Positions 15,776 through 24,581 of a stretch of 64,000 nucleotides of DNA are shown in pieces. The number at the start of each line of letters is the position of its first letter. Within the stretch, counting starts at the first letter, position 1. The DNA lies in assembly GCA_015665315.1 (NCBI GenBank), contig JADFAK010000095.1:1-64000 (forward strand). The letters run 5' to 3'. Both the position numbers and the translations under genes were made by a program. A model generated the notes under the pieces. That model was not told the origin of the DNA and made no database searches. It saw nothing but the letters and a program-made list of their open reading frames with translations. The stretch is from Flavobacteriales bacterium. GTDB lineage: Bacteria > Bacteroidota > Bacteroidia > Flavobacteriales_D > Sanyastnellaceae.

Positions 15776-18304
15776 ATGATTCAGAAATCAATCTCATTTG
15801 CGCAACGCGCTAATCTTAATAACCCAAGGATTGTGTGCTTGTGGTTACTCCTATTCACTCCCTTAGTTTTCTTCTCTCAAGAAGGCTCAAAAGGAGGGCG
15901 TCCGAGAGGAGACAAAGGCCCGGCGATTGGTAAGATCTATGGAAAGTGCATCGATGCAGAGACAAAAGCTGCCGTCCAATATGCCACCATTGCTTTATAC
16001 TCTCAACGTGACTCTACGCTGATTTCGGGAACAGTTAGTGGAAAGGATGGAAGATTCTTGCTTGATGAAGTGGGTCGAGGCCGGTATTATGTACACATTG
16101 AGTTTATTGGCTACAAGCGCTTGGAAAAAGCAGGTATTGCAATAAACAGAGACACAGGAAATGAAGTCGATTTGGGGACACTAAAACTCGAGCAAGATCT
16201 CACGATGCTTAATGCTGCAGAAGTAATTCAAGACAGAAAACAAATGGAATTGCTCATGGATCGAAAGGTTTTTCATGTAGACAACAACGTCAATAATTCT
16301 GGGGCTAGCGCCAATGAAGTTTTGCAGAACATTCCATCCGTAGAGGTAGATATGGACGGTGCTGTTAGTTTGAGAGGAAGTTCAAACGTAAACGTTCTCA
16401 TTGATGGCCGACCTTCAGGATTAACAGGAGCTAGCCGCGACGCAATACTTGACCAAATTCCGGCCGAGGCTATTGATCGCATTGAGATAATCACAAATCC
16501 CTCAGCTAAATTCGACCCCGATGGCACAGCTGGAATCATCAATATAATCCTAAAGAAAAACAAACTAGAAGGTATCCAGGGATCGGTGAATCTCTCCGCT
16601 TCGACAGGCTCACAATTCAATGGCTCATTTGCCTTGAGTAGGCGGACGGAAAAAACCAATATCTACGGTCAGTACAGCTACAGGTACAACGATCAATTCT
16701 CATGGACCGACTCCGATCGCCTCACGTATTTCACTGATTCAACTTATCGTCAGGATCAACAATCCAATGGAATCCGAATTCAACAATCGCATACCGTTAA
16801 AATTGGCGCCGACTTTTACCTCAATCCCAAAAGCACCTTAAGTATTTCTGGCCTTTACAGTCCGCGAGTACGGCAAGGAGAAGACTCGCTATTAACCAAT
16901 GTTACGAGCGACTCAGAATGGGTTGAATACTATCGTCGTGACAACACGAATAATAGTAGATCTAGTAGCTATGATGTGAGCGCGACCTATAAGAAGGAAT
17001 TTCAGCGAAAGGAGAACAATATTGTAGCAGATTTCAGCGCTAGTCGGCAACTGGGCAGCGATGATCAAATTTACTTGCAGAACAACTACAATGACGGTCT
17101 GACAATTATGCCCGATTCTGCATACAGAGAGACTCAAAACTCGGCAAATACCAACGAAACTTATATTGGTGTGATTGATTACACTTGGATGTCGAAAAGC
17201 GATAAAACCAAATTGGAGACAGGGTGGAAAAGTACATTCCGTGTCATGGACAACGATTTGCAGGCCTTCATTCCCGGACAAGAAACTGAGTTGATAAATG
17301 ACACCAACCGAACCAATCATTTCGTTTACAATGAGGATGTTCACGCCCTGTATGCTGTTCTTGGCCAACAACTTGGCAAATTCAGCTTTTCAGCCGGCTT
17401 GCGGGCGGAGCAAGTATTTACAACCTCTGAATTGCAAACGACGAATTCAACTTTTCGCAACGACTACTTCAAACTATTTCCGTCGGGACATTTGAACTAC
17501 ACTTTAAACGACAAAAACCAGTTTCAAGTGAGCTATAGCCGCCGAATTAATCGTCCGCGCACGAGAAACCTCAATCCATTCCCCAACTATTCGGACCCCT
17601 TGAACCTTAGAAAAGGCAATCCATTTCTATTGCCCGAGATTGTTGACTCATACGAACTTACGTGGATGAACACTCCCAATTGGGGTACAATTTCGAGTTC
17701 GATTTACCACCGACAGGTCCATGATATAATACGTCAAGTGCGCGTGGTAGACGAGCTTGGTGTAGCCACTTCTGAGTATCAAAATCTGGCCAGCATGAAA
17801 AATTGGGGCGTCGAACTGGTAACCTCAGGGAAATTGGCTAAATGGTGGACGTTTAACGTTAGTGGAAACTTTTTTTACTCTGCAAACGATGGAAGCAATC
17901 TAGCGAGCGAACTCAATTCTGAAGGCTGGAGCTGGAACACCAAGTTGAACTCGATTTGGAAATGGGGAAAGGGTTGGAATTTGCAATATTCGGCTAATTA
18001 CCGAGCTCCTTTCGTGCATCTTCAAGGGTCGATGTCGCAAATGTTCACGATGGATCTTGGGGCGAAAAAGTCAATTTTAGACAACCGTGGATCCGTTGGC
18101 ATACGAATCTCTGATTTGTTAAACACACGTCAAATGAGCTTCAATAGCCATGGATCAAATTTCGACCAAGACGTCACACGGAAAAGAGAGTCCCGCAATC
18201 TCTATGTTACGTTCAGCTACAAATTTGGAAAACTGGAACAAAAAAGAGGGTCACGAGGAGGTCGTGAAGGTGGTGGAGATGATTTCGAAATGGATGAATT
18301 ATGA
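15776..18304 (+). CDS. TonB-dependent receptor, outer membrane beta-barrel family
   Basis: The 842-residue protein has a signal-anchor region (about 10-36), a Gly/Arg-rich spacer, and a carboxypeptidase-like domain (about 50-140). A plug-like region (150-265, with SSNVNVLIDGRPSG) and a long barrel of the type found in PF14905 follow. Typical features include NPSAKFDPDGTAGIINI and RRINRPRTRNLNPFPNYSDP. The C-terminal tail is rich in Gly, Arg and Asp. It is divergent from the receptor at 13498-15666, with 109 bp between the starts. Members of this family are often in metal- or peptide-related loci; the ligand here is unknown. Its end is 9 bp from the convergent GNAT gene. Confidence 0.88.
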   Translation: MIQKSISFAQRANLNNPRIVCLWLLLFTPLVFFSQEGSKGGRPRGDKGPAIGKIYGKCIDAETKAAVQYATIALYSQRDSTLISGTVSGKDGRFLLDEVGRGRYYVHIEFIGYKRLEKAGIAINRDTGNEVDLGTLKLEQDLTMLNAAEVIQDRKQMELLMDRKVFHVDNNVNNSGASANEVLQNIPSVEVDMDGAVSLRGSSNVNVLIDGRPSGLTGASRDAILDQIPAEAIDRIEIITNPSAKFDPDGTAGIINIILKKNKLEGIQGSVNLSASTGSQFNGSFALSRRTEKTNIYGQYSYRYNDQFSWTDSDRLTYFTDSTYRQDQQSNGIRIQQSHTVKIGADFYLNPKSTLSISGLYSPRVRQGEDSLLTNVTSDSEWVEYYRRDNTNNSRSSSYDVSATYKKEFQRKENNIVADFSASRQLGSDDQIYLQNNYNDGLTIMPDSAYRETQNSANTNETYIGVIDYTWMSKSDKTKLETGWKSTFRVMDNDLQAFIPGQETELINDTNRTNHFVYNEDVHALYAVLGQQLGKFSFSAGLRAEQVFTTSELQTTNSTFRNDYFKLFPSGHLNYTLNDKNQFQVSYSRRINRPRTRNLNPFPNYSDPLNLRKGNPFLLPEIVDSYELTWMNTPNWGTISSSIYHRQVHDIIRQVRVVDELGVATSEYQNLASMKNWGVELVTSGKLAKWWTFNVSGNFFYSANDGSNLASELNSEGWSWNTKLNSIWKWGKGWNLQYSANYRAPFVHLQGSMSQMFTMDLGAKKSILDNRGSVGIRISDLLNTRQMSFNSHGSNFDQDVTRKRESRNLYVTFSYKFGKLEQKRGSRGGREGGGDDFEMDEL

Positions 18305-18313
18305 TGCGGCAGC

Positions 18314-19567
18314 TCAGGATGAAACTTCCTTTTTGTAGGGCACTTTCTGATCGAAGTTCGAAGGCTTGATAAACGAGAAAAGCAATTTCAAAAGATGATT
18401 TGGTGCGGCACTCCTGTGGCGTAAGTAGCACTTCAAATCAACTGGAAAAGCGCCAACCGTACTCTTTATCTCCATGGCAGTCCGACCGAAGCTCACTTTG
18501 TTGCACTTGCGCTTAATGGCCTCTCCGACATATTCATAGAGCATTCTCGAATAAATGGCATATTGATGATTTAGGTCATAATCAATACCTACAAAATGCG
18601 CATCGAGTATTCCATTGTACTCAAAACCCGACATGAAGCCCACGAGTTTATCGTCTAAGAAGAGCCCTTTGAACATAAAGCGATCGTCCATTTTTCGTTT
18701 CAAATTGACAAAAGCTCCCAAATTGAGCTTGCCTACTTTGAAATCAGCCTTGTCGTATACGTGATTGTACAGTGTCTCTATTCGCTCCTCATTGGCCTTT
18801 ATCTCTTCAAAATCAAGTTCTCTCACCTCGATATTGGCCGACTTCTTATAGGCCCCTTTCGCTTTGGTCCGATACTTCGTAGTGAGCGACGCGAGGTAAT
18901 CCTCAAAATTCTCCCACTCCGCTCGAATGGGCATAATCATATTGGGGTCAACAAGAAATTCGGCGTAGCGCTCGTCAGTGAAATTGTGGCAATATTCGAA
19001 TGACTCAGGATAGAAATCTTTGATCAAAACCGCGCTGATCCGATTTTCCCTTGCCTTTTCCTTGTCAGAAATAAGTTCGACAGCCTCCAGAACAGCCCCA
19101 TAGGCCCGATTCTTATCAAATCCATCGCGAAACACAAATCCATGTTCGCCAGTTGCGAAGGCATTTCCTAGAACCATAATGGTAAACCGCAGCGAACCTC
19201 CATTTCGGGATAGTTTGCGCGCGAAAATCGAAAAGAACAACTTGTTGCCCGGCATATTGCTCGAGAAATCGGCGGTCTCGCAGTATGTTATTTGAAACGC
19301 GGCAATTCCAACCAATTCTTCTCCTTCAAAAAAGCAGGCATACCGATATTCCAGCCCACCATCGGCACTTTCCGTGAGGGCTTCGAAATAATCAGTTTGC
19401 AAGAAAATACTTTGATCGGCAGCAATTGAATTCCAGCGCTTTTCGTCGAGTTCAGACAAGGATTCATGGATGCGAATGTCTAATCCCGCAACCGATTTCT
19501 TATACGGCGACCCTTCACTCCCCGCCTCTAAAGACGCCTTAAACTCCTGAAAATTCCTGCATTGCAT
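18314..19567 (-). CDS. GNAT-family acetyltransferase, FemAB/Acetyltransf_6-like
   Basis: The 417-residue protein resembles the large GNAT/FemAB-like proteins. An N-terminal GNAT half has IFLQTDYFEAL and YACFFEGEELVGIAAF. A second half (about 200-400) has a basic LTTKYRTKAKGAYKKS helix and FKGLFLDDKLVGFMSGFEYNG, then the terminal KVSFGRTAMEIKSTVGA motif. Such enzymes transfer an acyl or aminoacyl group to wall, capsule or lipid substrates; the specific one is unknown. The start ATG is only 4 bp past a perfect -7 element, so the mRNA may be leaderless. Confidence 0.75.
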   Translation of the reverse strand: MQCRNFQEFKASLEAGSEGSPYKKSVAGLDIRIHESLSELDEKRWNSIAADQSIFLQTDYFEALTESADGGLEYRYACFFEGEELVGIAAFQITYCETADFSSNMPGNKLFFSIFARKLSRNGGSLRFTIMVLGNAFATGEHGFVFRDGFDKNRAYGAVLEAVELISDKEKARENRISAVLIKDFYPESFEYCHNFTDERYAEFLVDPNMIMPIRAEWENFEDYLASLTTKYRTKAKGAYKKSANIEVRELDFEEIKANEERIETLYNHVYDKADFKVGKLNLGAFVNLKRKMDDRFMFKGLFLDDKLVGFMSGFEYNGILDAHFVGIDYDLNHQYAIYSRMLYEYVGEAIKRKCNKVSFGRTAMEIKSTVGAFPVDLKCYLRHRSAAPNHLLKLLFSFIKPSNFDQKVPYKKEVSS

Positions 19568-19571
19568 TCCA

Positions 19572-19579
19572 CAAAGATA
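19572..19579 (-). promoter_or_regulatory. -7 element (TATCTTTG) abutting the GNAT start
   Basis: On the minus strand TATCTTTG ends 4 bp before the ATG at 19567. With transcription beginning about 7 nt past the element, the mRNA would have almost no leader. Confidence 0.5.
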
Positions 19580-19804
19580 AGGAGGAAGTCATTGGCCATT
19601 TCAGCATTTTGAATAAATTAACCTTCATGATTTAGCCGCTGGCAAATGAGAACCGAAGTGCAATAATCCATCAACTCAAGTAACTACGGAAACACTTTTT
19701 TCTTAGCTATCCGCCCCAATGCAATTCAAAGTTAGAGGAACTGCTGGTCGTACTTATGGCCAGAGATGAATTGCTTTTTGATCTGGACTCAATACATAAA
19801 GAGG

Positions 19805-19812
19805 TAAGTTTG
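19805..19812 (+). promoter_or_regulatory. -7 element (TAAGTTTG) before the DCC gene
   Basis: TAAGTTTG fits TAnnTTTG and ends 16 bp before the ATG at 19829. A TTTTG lies 24 bp upstream (19776-19780), longer than the usual spacing. The rest of the 261-bp gap from 19568 shows nothing else I can identify. Confidence 0.4.
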
Positions 19813-19828
19813 TATCCAATGATGATTT

Positions 19829-20221
19829 ATGGAATCCAGTAGAATAATCTTCTTTGATGGCGTGTGCGGACTGTGCAATAAGTCGGTCGATTTTCTGGTA
19901 CGTGCCGACAAAAAACATCGTTTGAAGTTTAGTCCTTTGCAAGGTCAAACGGCCGATAGATTGATTCCCGACCACTCGGCGTCATTGGAGAGTTTCGTCT
20001 ATTGGAGATCGGGCAAAGTCTACGAAAAATCGTCGGCCATACTTGTCGCTTTGTCTGATATAGGAGGTCTCTGGACTGCATCAAAAATCCTTCTTATCAT
20101 CCCTTCCATTATTCGCAACTGTGTATACATGTGGGTGGCTAAGAATCGCTATAAATGGTTTGGTAAAAACGAAAGTTGCCGGGTGCCTACCCCAAACGAG
20201 CGCGCGCGTTTTCTCGACTAA
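19829..20221 (+). CDS. DCC-type thiol-disulfide oxidoreductase (DUF393)
   Basis: The 130-residue protein has the DCC signature near its N-terminus: IIFFDGVCGLCNKSVDFL, with the DGVCGLC active-site pair. The thioredoxin-like remainder includes the conserved RADKKHRLKFSPLQG and SSAILVALSDIGG. A hydrophobic C-terminal segment (about 85-110) may touch the membrane. The family is assigned to thiol-disulfide exchange by fold; the substrate is unknown. Its 3' end overlaps the convergent membrane-protein gene by 35 bp, a fairly long overlap. Confidence 0.88.
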   Translation: MESSRIIFFDGVCGLCNKSVDFLVRADKKHRLKFSPLQGQTADRLIPDHSASLESFVYWRSGKVYEKSSAILVALSDIGGLWTASKILLIIPSIIRNCVYMWVAKNRYKWFGKNESCRVPTPNERARFLD

Positions 20222-21515
20222 TCAAAGGCAGTCGTTTCCAATCGACGACCAAGAACAACAACATAAGTAAAGCTATCAATGCCGGGACTTTATACCTGAT
20301 TAAGGCGCCGACCACAGGAACCACGGATCCGATAAGCACCCCCATGGAAAGCACCACAGAAAGAAGGAACAAACTCTCACCCTTTCTGATTTCACTGGCC
20401 TTCTTTCGAAATACAACAACTACTGTTATTATCGCCATAGTGAACAGCGACTCGAGCAGTCCTACCAACTGAAAAACCCCCTTGACATCCCGTATGTCAG
20501 GTCGAAAAAAAGTCCGATAAACAGCACTGGGAGAATTGACAATAAACTGCGTTACTGATTCGATTTTTGGTATTTCGATAGCGCTGCCGGCTTGGGTCAT
20601 CCGTGCAACGTTGTAGAAATCTGTTTGTTTCATACCCAGCACATAAATGAGGTCGCCGCCAATAAAAAAATGGTGGGCGTTAAGTGCCACGAGAAACAAG
20701 AGAATATGAACGGCTGGAAATAACCATTTGCGCATAGCGCCAGACCAAAAAATGAAAATCACATAACTAATGATAGCAGGTAAGGCCGAAAGAATGACAT
20801 ACCCTTTAATGGTAAAAAGGAATGCAAACGAAACGAGAAAACCGACATAATATCGCGCAGACCTGCGGCTATTTCTGATCTGAAACAGGCAGTAAACCAT
20901 AATTCCGAAACCCAGAATGAGCGGCCCTTCTTTGAGAACGCCTGATGACCATAGAAGTATGCTTGGGAAACAGATGAACAAGCTGAATGCGAATGTTCGA
21001 AATGATTGTGGAATGGTGTTGGAGATGCTTTTGAAGAGGGCTACCAATCCGATGAAAGACATAAACGAAAAGAAGACTGTATGGACATGATACATGCCGA
21101 AAGAGACGAGTCCGACCAGTACATTTATACGAATAATCGTGGGGTTGTCATGAGCTATACCATAGGAGTAGGAGCTTGTCCAACAATGCATTTCTTCAAA
21201 GTAGGCAACGATTTCGGGAGCATCCATGTTGATGCCAAAAAGGAATTGGAAAAAATGTTGAGGTTCAGACCGAAGCATGTCGACGATGATCATCGCGTCG
21301 TCGAAATATTTGAAAGCATCACTCGTGTTTCGGTAAGGATAGTACCAGGTATAAATCGCCCAGAGGCCAAAACCAGCAAGCAATTTTACACCAAATAAAA
21401 TCTGCATTGCCCTGGAGGACAAACCAGCAATCTTGAAAAAAGAACATTCTCTAATTATCCATAGGAAGGCAACTGCGTAGAAGGCAGTGAGACCGACATG
21501 GATAGCTAGGCTCAT
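20187..21515 (-). CDS. Polytopic membrane protein of unknown function
   Basis: The 442-residue protein has about 10-11 membrane segments. An acidic loop after the second segment (NTSDAFKYFDD, about 63-73) resembles the catalytic-loop position of GT-C glycosyltransferases. It is therefore a candidate for a polyprenyl-phosphate-sugar-dependent transferase or polymer-related protein, but no diagnostic motif confirms this. Its ATG overlaps the stop of the YfhO gene as ATGA, so it is coupled to that gene, another putative GT-C protein. Confidence 0.65.
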   Translation of the reverse strand: MSLAIHVGLTAFYAVAFLWIIRECSFFKIAGLSSRAMQILFGVKLLAGFGLWAIYTWYYPYRNTSDAFKYFDDAMIIVDMLRSEPQHFFQFLFGINMDAPEIVAYFEEMHCWTSSYSYGIAHDNPTIIRINVLVGLVSFGMYHVHTVFFSFMSFIGLVALFKSISNTIPQSFRTFAFSLFICFPSILLWSSGVLKEGPLILGFGIMVYCLFQIRNSRRSARYYVGFLVSFAFLFTIKGYVILSALPAIISYVIFIFWSGAMRKWLFPAVHILLFLVALNAHHFFIGGDLIYVLGMKQTDFYNVARMTQAGSAIEIPKIESVTQFIVNSPSAVYRTFFRPDIRDVKGVFQLVGLLESLFTMAIITVVVVFRKKASEIRKGESLFLLSVVLSMGVLIGSVVPVVGALIRYKVPALIALLMLLFLVVDWKRLPLISRENARARLG

Positions 21516-24190
21516 ACAAGCTGCTGTGAGGTTTCATCTCTATACCACGAGAAGAGTAAGTAGGCCATGGCAGCGAGGACGAGCAAAGACCCAATCAATC
21601 CAATTGTGCTTCCCGTTTTCCATGCGGAAGGCTCGAATTTGAAGGTAATATCGTGCTCCCCAGCCGGAACTTTGAGCCCACGAAGGAGGTAATTTACTCT
21701 CACGTGATCAACAGGCTCGCCATCGATATATGCATTCCATCCATGGTCATAAAAGACCTCAGAGAAAACGGCCAATTGATCGCTCGTTGCCTGAGATTGA
21801 TAGGTAAGTTCATTGGGTTTATAAGTGAGCATCTCAATGTACGACGAGCTATCTACTTGAATAGTAAGATCAAGTTCTTCGCGGTATCTTTCATCGACAG
21901 TTGCCGACTTTGCCGTATTGATCGTTCCGATTTTCTTGATCTCCTCATCGGCATTTTCCACCCAATCAATCGAATCTACGAACCATGCATTTCCATTGGA
22001 ATACGGATTAAAAAGTGCCGCATTTCCATGGTCAACAATCATGTAGCGCGTGTTGAACATATTGAGAATTGGTAGTCGAGAAAAAGCTGCTTGTGGTCCC
22101 AATGTATTGGCCAATGAAACAAACTCTTGAACCTCCGCCATAATGTGGAAATCCAACATTTCCTGGTACCTCTTCATTTTAGCACCATGGTATCCACCCA
22201 AACTCTTGTGGAAGAATGAAGTGCGCCCATCTTGCGTAGGATTGGAGAATCCGCCTTCAGGAGTAACCAATTGATATACGCGGTAATTGGATTGTAAATT
22301 CATGGCTCCAAAAACCTCAGCATCTAAAATAGCGCCGACATTATCGGGCTTTTTACCCGTAAACTCTTTTGATTTTTTATCCCTGACCGTTTCGGCAAGA
22401 CCAGCAAAACCTTCAATCTTCGTCTGCTCTCGATCCATGATCGACATATCTGCAGCCGTCGGTGAAAACGGATATCGTTTCTCCCATTTATTGACAAAGT
22501 GCGTCATGGTTTTCCCGCGCGCATCCTTGTTGAGGTATCTCAAATCGACACTTATCAAATCGAACAATAGAATAATCCCCAGGATAGGCGCGGCTATCTT
22601 TAGGTCAATTTTTCTGAGAATAAGCAGTACAAAAACTGCAGCCACAAGCAATAAGATCATGACCGACCGTTGCATATCTCTTTTGAAGACTACAACTCGC
22701 ATTTTTTCAGTTTCATCAATCAAGTCATCAACCATGCTAAACTCGGTAAGTCCGGCCTGTTGCAAAACGGAGGTGTAATGACTCGTATCACCCGGGTTGT
22801 TGAAATCAAAGAAGGCGGTTGGTTTGACAGTCCATAAAATGAAGAGCAACACAACAAATCCCGTTGTACCGAGGGCGATTTTTTTCAATTTAGGCGTCAA
22901 TTCTGGCTCCTTGATCAAGCGATCCACAGCAAGCATCCCCATTAATGGGAAGATAATTTGGACCGTCACTAGAATCATTTTCGTATCCCTGAACTTGGTG
23001 TACAATGGAATGTTGTCCATGAAAAATTGCTGCAGACCAGTATTTTCTTTCCAACTAAGTATTACGGCTATGATAGTCATGGCTAGAAAAGCCCACCTCA
23101 AGGTCCCTTTGCTCAGCACCATTCCGAGTAGGAACATCAATAACATGGCGGCACCAAAATAGAACGCTCCACCCGTAAAGTCTTGTGACCCCCAGTATTT
23201 GAGTCCGTATTCCAATATTTGACGATACTCTCGGGGAGCATCTTTGGTAAGTTCTTTGTCCTTGCCAAATATTCCGCTTTGTCCACCTTTTGCATTCGGA
23301 ACGAACATGGCGAAAACCTCGCCTTTGCCTAAGCTGTATTCAAGCATGTAGTCGGGAGACAGTCCTTCAGTTTCCTGACTTTCTTTCTCTGATCCATCGG
23401 CATTGATCGTCAGCTCTGTCTTTCCTCGAGTTGATTCAGCGCCATATTCTTTGGTAAGCAGGACATTCGACATCGTAGGAAGAATCGCCAATAGTCCGGC
23501 CACAAGCAACACACCTACACGTTTGAGCATGTCAGGAACTTGCTTGTTCATGACCATCTCAATTGCCAGAGCTATGCCGACAAAGAACAAAAGTATGAGC
23601 AAATAGTATGTCATTTGCGGGTGGTTGGCCGTGAGCTGAAGAGAGAAGAAAAAGGTGGTAAGAATCGCTCCCACAAGGAGTTTCCCTCTATACGCCAATA
23701 TCACAGCACCCAAAGTAGGAGCCATATACGCAATCGCATGAACTTTGGAATTATGGCCTGCACCGAGATACAAAATATTGATGGTCGCAAACCCAAAAGC
23801 TAGTCCGCCGACAATCGCAAGCCACGGATTGATACGCATGCAAAGGCCTAAAATATAAAACCCAATCATGGACAAAAACAAGATACCAATAGGACCTGGA
23901 AGAAAGAGCTTCATTGCCTTATCGGCATAGATCATCATGTTCGACGAATGGACAACGGAAACTTGGTAAGCCGGCATTCCGCCAAAAGCACCATTGGTCC
24001 AAAGCGGCTCTTCACCTTCGGCTGCTCTGAAATCGCGAATTTCTTTGGACATCCCTAAATACTGGGATATATCACCTTGTCGCAGTTCATAGTCCCCTAA
24101 AACAGGGCTAAAATACCAGGCAGAAAGCGATGCGAATAGTATCACCGCAACCAAATGCGGTATGGACTTGACTAATAGTGATTTCATCAT
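21512..24190 (-). CDS. YfhO-family membrane protein
   Basis: The 892-residue protein matches the YfhO family: an N-terminal membrane span, a luminal loop with GDISQYLGM and GGMPAYQ, and about 12 spans over the first 570 residues. A large extracytoplasmic C-terminal domain follows with FSEVFYDHGWNAYIDG (a conserved YfhO motif), and a final membrane helix near 865-885. In Bacillus, YfhO is implicated in glycosylating lipoteichoic acid; bacteroidetal members are probably GT-C glycosyltransferases for cell-surface glycans. Two ATG codons in tandem (24190, 24187) can start it. It lies 67 bp after the DUF4834 gene and overlaps the next membrane-protein gene. Confidence 0.88.
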   Translation of the reverse strand: MMKSLLVKSIPHLVAVILFASLSAWYFSPVLGDYELRQGDISQYLGMSKEIRDFRAAEGEEPLWTNGAFGGMPAYQVSVVHSSNMMIYADKAMKLFLPGPIGILFLSMIGFYILGLCMRINPWLAIVGGLAFGFATINILYLGAGHNSKVHAIAYMAPTLGAVILAYRGKLLVGAILTTFFFSLQLTANHPQMTYYLLILLFFVGIALAIEMVMNKQVPDMLKRVGVLLVAGLLAILPTMSNVLLTKEYGAESTRGKTELTINADGSEKESQETEGLSPDYMLEYSLGKGEVFAMFVPNAKGGQSGIFGKDKELTKDAPREYRQILEYGLKYWGSQDFTGGAFYFGAAMLLMFLLGMVLSKGTLRWAFLAMTIIAVILSWKENTGLQQFFMDNIPLYTKFRDTKMILVTVQIIFPLMGMLAVDRLIKEPELTPKLKKIALGTTGFVVLLFILWTVKPTAFFDFNNPGDTSHYTSVLQQAGLTEFSMVDDLIDETEKMRVVVFKRDMQRSVMILLLVAAVFVLLILRKIDLKIAAPILGIILLFDLISVDLRYLNKDARGKTMTHFVNKWEKRYPFSPTAADMSIMDREQTKIEGFAGLAETVRDKKSKEFTGKKPDNVGAILDAEVFGAMNLQSNYRVYQLVTPEGGFSNPTQDGRTSFFHKSLGGYHGAKMKRYQEMLDFHIMAEVQEFVSLANTLGPQAAFSRLPILNMFNTRYMIVDHGNAALFNPYSNGNAWFVDSIDWVENADEEIKKIGTINTAKSATVDERYREELDLTIQVDSSSYIEMLTYKPNELTYQSQATSDQLAVFSEVFYDHGWNAYIDGEPVDHVRVNYLLRGLKVPAGEHDITFKFEPSAWKTGSTIGLIGSLLVLAAMAYLLFSWYRDETSQQLV

Positions 24191-24257
24191 AATTCTTCGA
24201 ATTGCGGGGCAAGATAATCAATACAAAAAGCCTATCGAAATAGAATCGATGAGATGC

Positions 24258-24545
24258 TTAGTCTTTCACTTCTTCAAAATCTACATACTCTCCATCGGGA
24301 TCACTGGCAGACTTTCCTCCTTTGGTGTTTGGTTTTTCGATGGTTACTTCTCCTTCTTTGGCCTGTCTTCGGCTCGAAGAAGTATTTTGACCTTGTTGAA
24401 ACTGAGATTGGCGGCGGTTCATTTCTTCCATCCCCTTTCGAATAATCATAGGTTTTAGAAGCCTAAAGATAAATCGAAAGCCGTAGTACACAACGATGAT
24501 AATCAACACCGTACGCAGTAAACCCGTCAATTCAAATTGTTCCAT
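24258..24545 (-). CDS. DUF4834 family small membrane protein
   Basis: The 95-residue protein has one membrane span at about 9-30 (LLRTVLIIIVVYYGFRF). A basic, Gln-rich middle and an acidic end (GEYVDFEEVKD) follow. This pattern matches DUF4834, a bacteroidetal family without assigned function. It sits 36 bp downstream of carB in the same orientation. Confidence 0.85.
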   Translation of the reverse strand: MEQFELTGLLRTVLIIIVVYYGFRFIFRLLKPMIIRKGMEEMNRRQSQFQQGQNTSSSRRQAKEGEVTIEKPNTKGGKSASDPDGEYVDFEEVKD

Positions 24546-24581
24546 TTTCCGTTATTTCTACGTCAAAGGTAAGGTTCTCTA

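Noticed and set aside
21006-24445. Several plus-strand frames of 60-163 codons opposite the YfhO and neighbouring membrane-protein genes
   Set aside because: They run antisense to strongly supported membrane proteins and have no recognisable features.
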